From positions 1-26,345 of IMG/VR virus record IMGVR_UViG_3300025652_000455: a DNA stretch of 26,345 nucleotides. One strand, given 5' to 3'. Position 1 is the stretch's first letter; each line of letters starts with the position of its first letter. Positions 23,328-26,345 of this stretch are shown in pieces. The notes under the pieces were generated by a model. It was not told the origin of the DNA and did not search any database. It saw nothing but the letters and a program-made list of their open reading frames with translations. The stretch is from a virus. Both the position numbers and the translations under genes were made by a program.

Positions 23328-24797
23328 TTAGCCCTTTACTATTAATTTAGTTGCAGACACAGCAGTGCCAGCAAAGACCGATGGATCATCAGCCGTTAAG
23401 CCTAAGTCGCCGTTGTTTTGAACGAAGTAGCTCTGACCCGCCGTTAAGCTAGACTGGTTATCGTCTATGAAGCCCTTGGCGTTGATCGTGGCAGCTTGGC
23501 CCGATGCGTAGCCGTTAGAGGCAAAGCCTATAAAACTTGGCGTGTTTGGCCCCGGCCCTGCGTTTTGAAACACAGACGCTGTTCCATGCTCAGAGTTATC
23601 AAAGTCAGAATAAACACAGACAACCTTGTTTGCGTTGCTGACAAAAGCTGTCGACAGTTGAAAGGTGCTATTGTTTGTCTGCCCCCCAGTAATATCAACA
23701 GCAGCGCCGAAAGAAATAGATGTCCCACTAACAGTGCCAACAACAAACTTGCCTGTGCCATTTATATTGTCCTGATATGCAATAACCAGCTTATTGGCAT
23801 TACTGTCGAACGAAATTGAATTGTTATTGCCTTCAGTTGATCCTGAGTAAATTACGGGGCTACCAAAGCTGATAGTGGTTCCACTTACCGTTCCTACGAT
23901 TGCAGTTCCCTTGTCTAAGGTACCATCATCCATGTAGGCAATGACAATTTTATTGCTGTTGCTATCAAAAGCTATAGAAGTCCAAGCAGTGCTGGCGCTT
24001 TCAAATGTAACAGGATTGCCAAAACTTAGACTTGTACCGCTTATTGTGCCAATAATAGCCTTGCCATAGTTAGAATTTCCAACGTCACGAAAGGCTATGA
24101 CTACTTTACCAGCGTTACTGTCAAAGGCTGTTGATATATACTGAGTAGAGCCAGTTTCAAATATTACTGATGCGGCAGCATTAGAAATGGTCGTCCCGCT
24201 TACAGTTAAAACTCTGGCCGTTCCCCTGTCAGCGTTAGCATCGTCCTCGTAAGCCACGACAACCTTGTTGTTTACGCTGTCAAAGGTCGCAGAAATAAAT
24301 TGAGTAGCGCCAGATTCAAACACAAGCTCCGATCCAAAAGATATACTATCCCCGCTAACATTCCCCGCAATAGCAGTCCCCCGCTGACTATTCCCACCAT
24401 CCTGATAACAGATAACAACTTTATTTTCGTTGCTATCAAAGGTTGATGCGATATGATTTGTTTGAGCGCTCGCAAAGACCACAGGAGTCCCAAAGGTAAT
24501 TGATGTGCCGCTTAATGTGCCGACAACTGCTGTGCCGTAAGAGGAATTGTTTTGGTCTCGGAATGACACAACAATTTTATTTGAGTTTGAGTCAAACGTA
24601 ACAGAAGGATACAAAGTTCTATCAGCCTCAAAAACAACAGGGTCGCCAACAACCTGATCAACAGTTCCACCCGTTGGGCTTATCAGTCCAACAGTCCCAT
24701 CAGCATTAACAACAACCGTATCACCAGAAGCTAACGCACCACTGGCAATGGCCTGTACTTTTCGGGCTGTATTTCCACGATTGCCAATGATACGCAT
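23328..24797 (-). CDS. Seven-bladed beta-propeller-like adhesin
   Basis: A 489-aa paralogue of the 858-aa protein. It has the same N-cap (AIASGALASGDTVVVNADG, residues 16-34), exactly seven ~52-residue units (about 51-410) with FDSN.NKVVIAYQDGGNS and VGTVSGTSISFG motifs, a short linker with FIGFASNGYASG, and the shared end module (SLTAGQSYFV...ADDPSVFAGTA...KLIVKG). Seven units of a four-stranded repeat is the usual number for a closed propeller ring. Unit 3 has lost the ISFG ending (ISNA). The ribosome-binding site GAGGAGGAG is formed by the terminal EEE codons of the 87-aa gene. It is probably a tail adhesin or spike; binding to a surface glycan is inferred. Confidence 0.85.
   Translation of the reverse strand: MRIIGNRGNTARKVQAIASGALASGDTVVVNADGTVGLISPTGGTVDQVVGDPVVFEADRTLYPSVTFDSNSNKIVVSFRDQNNSSYGTAVVGTLSGTSITFGTPVVFASAQTNHIASTFDSNENKVVICYQDGGNSQRGTAIAGNVSGDSISFGSELVFESGATQFISATFDSVNNKVVVAYEDDANADRGTARVLTVSGTTISNAAASVIFETGSTQYISTAFDSNAGKVVIAFRDVGNSNYGKAIIGTISGTSLSFGNPVTFESASTAWTSIAFDSNSNKIVIAYMDDGTLDKGTAIVGTVSGTTISFGSPVIYSGSTEGNNNSISFDSNANKLVIAYQDNINGTGKFVVGTVSGTSISFGAAVDITGGQTNNSTFQLSTAFVSNANKVVCVYSDFDNSEHGTASVFQNAGPGPNTPSFIGFASNGYASGQAATINAKGFIDDNQSSLTAGQSYFVQNNGDLGLTADDPSVFAGTAVSATKLIVKG
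23560..24647 (-). repeat. Seven ~156-bp tandem coding repeats
   Basis: Seven consecutive units encode the blades of the 489-aa protein. The DNA of the VSGTSISFG segment and the following VVFE segment is shared closely with units in the two neighbouring paralogues. Confidence 0.87.
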
Positions 24798-24803
24798 TTA
24801 TAC

Positions 24804-25067
24804 TTACTCCTCCTCGTCGAGAGTTGGATCAACCCAGTCAGGGTTAGCTGTCCATGTAGTGCCATCAAACGTATAACGATTGCCCGTCCAGTCCGCTGGG
24901 GCGTTGGTCACGTTGTCTGTGACGGTCACTGTGGTGCTGTTCAGATCACCAATAATGAACTGTGCAGGATCACCCACTGTAATGTTGTCTGCCGTAGCAG
25001 TAATAGTCACGTCATCAGCAAGCAGGTACTTGCTCAAGCCGCTGGATGTTTCAACTATTGTCCTCAT
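24804..25067 (-). CDS. Small hypothetical protein between adhesin paralogues
   Basis: An 87-aa protein, Thr/Asp-rich, predicted mostly beta (DDVTITATADNITVGDPAQF, STTVTVTDNVTN), with an aromatic segment GNRYTFDGTTWTANPDW that resembles short surface-binding modules in phage tail proteins, and an acidic end DPTLDEEE. AAAGGA at the end of the upstream adhesin gene lies six bases from the ATG. No signal or membrane segment is present. It could be a cap, chaperone or small tip protein for the adhesins on either side. No family is assigned. Confidence 0.78.
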   Translation of the reverse strand: MRTIVETSSGLSKYLLADDVTITATADNITVGDPAQFIIGDLNSTTVTVTDNVTNAPADWTGNRYTFDGTTWTANPDWVDPTLDEEE

Positions 25068-25071
25068 TTCG

Positions 25072-26345
25072 TTATCCTTTCACGATGATTTCTGTGGCTG
25101 AGATCGCAGTCCCAGCGATTACTGACGGGTCATCAGCCGTTAAGCCAAGCGTCCCATTTGTTTGTACAAAGTATTGCTGGCCTGCTGTGAGGCTGGATTG
25201 CGCACCGTTAATGCCGCTACCAATCTGAACTCTCGCCCTGCCTGTGTCAGCAGCAGCGCCGTCAGTAAAGCCTATGAAGTTCTCAGCGGTTATGTTGGTG
25301 GTGGCGTAGGCGGGTTGGTACACAACAGATGTACCACGAACAGAATTGCCGCCGTCTGTATAGCTTAAAACAACTTTACTAGAATTTGAATCGTATGTGG
25401 CAGAACCCATTATGACCAATGAAGTTCCCGAAAAAACAGAAGGGCTGTCAAAACTTAGGGATGTACCAGTTATTGTTCCAGTAATAACAGTCCCACGACC
25501 AGAGTTTCCCGCATCCGCATATGCTATCACAAATTTATTTGCTATAGGGTCAAAAGCAACGCAAGGAATATCCGTTTTTGCACTTTCAAATACTGCAGGT
25601 GTGCCAAAGCTAATAGTTGTGCCGCTGACGGTCCCTACAATGGCAGTGCCATAATTAGAATTTCCAGTGTCCCTATAAACCACAATTATTTTATTGGTAA
25701 TAGAATCAAAAGCAACATGCGGTTCTCTTGTATCTGAATTTTCAAAAACAACAGATGTGCCAAAGCTGATTGACGTGCCGCTGACCGTTCCTACAATGGC
25801 AGTGCCGTCCCTTGCATTGTTCGCATCTCCATAGACTATAACGATTTTGTTTGAGTTGCTATCAAAAGTCATTGCCGGTTCATAAGCGACCCCTGAATCA
25901 AATTGAACAGCAGACCCAAAGCTAATAGTTGTACCACTTACTGTACCAACTTTGCAGTAAGCTGCACTACTTTTTTTATACGCCACAACGATTTTGTTTG
26001 AGCTTGAATCAAAAGCCATAGATGCGTCTGAATAAGTAGTGCCTGAGTCGATAGTTGCCGCACCTCCAAAACTAATGGAAGTACCACTTACTGTCCCAAC
26101 TTTCGCAGTTGGTTGATTGGAAGAGTTAGAATAGTACACCACTATTTTATTGGAATTGCTGTCGAAGGCGATAGGCATCGGAACATACTGAGCGTTGCTC
26201 GCAATTTGAACAGGCGTACCAAAACTAATAGAAGTACCACTTACTGTCCCAACTACAGCTTTTGGTCTATTTGCATTTCCAGTGTCCCTATATGCTATTA
26301 CTATTTTGTTGGAGTTGCTGTCAAAAGCGGAAAAACCCCAAAGGG
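25072..26345 (-). CDS. Beta-propeller-like adhesin, 5' end outside window
   Basis: The frame is open to the right edge, so the visible ~424 residues are the C-terminal part; an internal ATG at 26178 is not the start. Seven units are visible, the first cut by the edge (ends VVGTVSGTSISFG). The second to fourth are shorter (about 47-51 residues). Then follow the linker TTNITAENFIGFTDG and the end module SLTAGQQYFVQTNGTLGL, DDPSVIAGTA and EIIVKG. If it is built like its 489-aa paralogue, only the N-cap and part of one blade are missing. The end codons AAAGGATAA give the ribosome-binding site of the 87-aa gene. The product is a probable tail adhesin. Confidence 0.84.
   Translation of the reverse strand, partial: LWGFSAFDSNSNKIVIAYRDTGNANRPKAVVGTVSGTSISFGTPVQIASNAQYVPMPIAFDSNSNKIVVYYSNSSNQPTAKVGTVSGTSISFGGAATIDSGTTYSDASMAFDSSSNKIVVAYKKSSAAYCKVGTVSGTTISFGSAVQFDSGVAYEPAMTFDSNSNKIVIVYGDANNARDGTAIVGTVSGTSISFGTSVVFENSDTREPHVAFDSITNKIIVVYRDTGNSNYGTAIVGTVSGTTISFGTPAVFESAKTDIPCVAFDPIANKFVIAYADAGNSGRGTVITGTITGTSLSFDSPSVFSGTSLVIMGSATYDSNSSKVVLSYTDGGNSVRGTSVVYQPAYATTNITAENFIGFTDGAAADTGRARVQIGSGINGAQSSLTAGQQYFVQTNGTLGLTADDPSVIAGTAISATEIIVKG
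25327..26345 (-). repeat. Seven visible ~150-bp coding repeats (array continues to edge)
   Basis: Units encode AFDSNSNKIVIAYRD-type and VGTVSGTSISFG segments. The array runs to the edge of the window, so the total number of units is at least seven. Confidence 0.85.

Noticed and set aside
20900-26345. Regularly spaced ~156-bp direct repeats that could suggest a CRISPR array or non-coding satellite
   Set aside because: The repeats are in frame within long open genes, vary mostly at synonymous or conservative positions, and are far longer than CRISPR units. They are coding blades.
20748-26345. Diversity-generating retroelement acting on the adhesins
   Set aside because: No reverse transcriptase, template repeat or adenine-focused variable region is visible in the window. 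Variation between blades is spread along their length.

Overview
The window looks like part of a lytic, podovirus-type marine phage genome that infects a Gram-negative, probably alphaproteobacterial, host. Three things point there. The family A DNA polymerase carries an inserted half DnaJ-type zinc finger, the trait reported for Puniceispirillum phage HMO-2011 and relatives. The early block combines helicase, polymerase, RecB-like exonuclease, MazG and a class II ribonucleotide reductase. The lysis block has an Rz/Rz1 pair, which requires an outer membrane. No integrase, repressor or tRNA is visible. Terminase, portal and capsid genes are not in the window and probably lie beyond its right edge.

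Left arm (1-7637, + strand): a compact replication and nucleotide operon, mostly with short overlaps. In order it holds the C-terminal part of a DnaB-like helicase, PolA, a 272-aa unknown protein, a PD-(D/E)XK exonuclease with a probable Fe-S cluster, a small PD-(D/E)XK endonuclease of Holliday-junction-resolvase type, an acidic unknown protein, a DUF3310 protein, a MazG-like pyrophosphohydrolase and NrdJ. Together these would unwind and copy phage DNA, process DNA ends and junctions, and supply dNTPs.

Junction (7638-7811): two hairpin terminators, one per strand, separate the converging early and late transcripts.

Right arm (7812-26345, - strand, read right to left): the arm opens with a cluster of paralogous adhesin-like genes. 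One is cut by the window edge, then come an 87-aa protein, a 489-aa paralogue and an 858-aa paralogue. Their ~52-residue repeats occur in sets of seven (7 in the partial gene as far as visible, 7 in the second, 7+7 in the third), which strongly suggests seven-bladed beta-propellers. After a short AT-rich gap with a sigma70-like promoter follow a possible GNAT-like protein, a fibrous protein, a lysis cassette (membrane-tailed GH24 endolysin, basic protein, overlapping Rz/Rz1), a rod protein built of 11/22-residue repeats, a PAPS/APS-reductase-like enzyme fused to a peptidase S74 self-cleaving chaperone domain, a 44-aa GTG-start gene, two small acidic-tailed proteins, a virion protein with a lysozyme-like domain, and a 1141-aa probable internal virion protein.

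The most unusual features are the S74-tailed sulfonucleotide-reductase-like enzyme and the multi-gene beta-propeller array, which carries traces of gene fusion and near-identical repeats suited to recombination.
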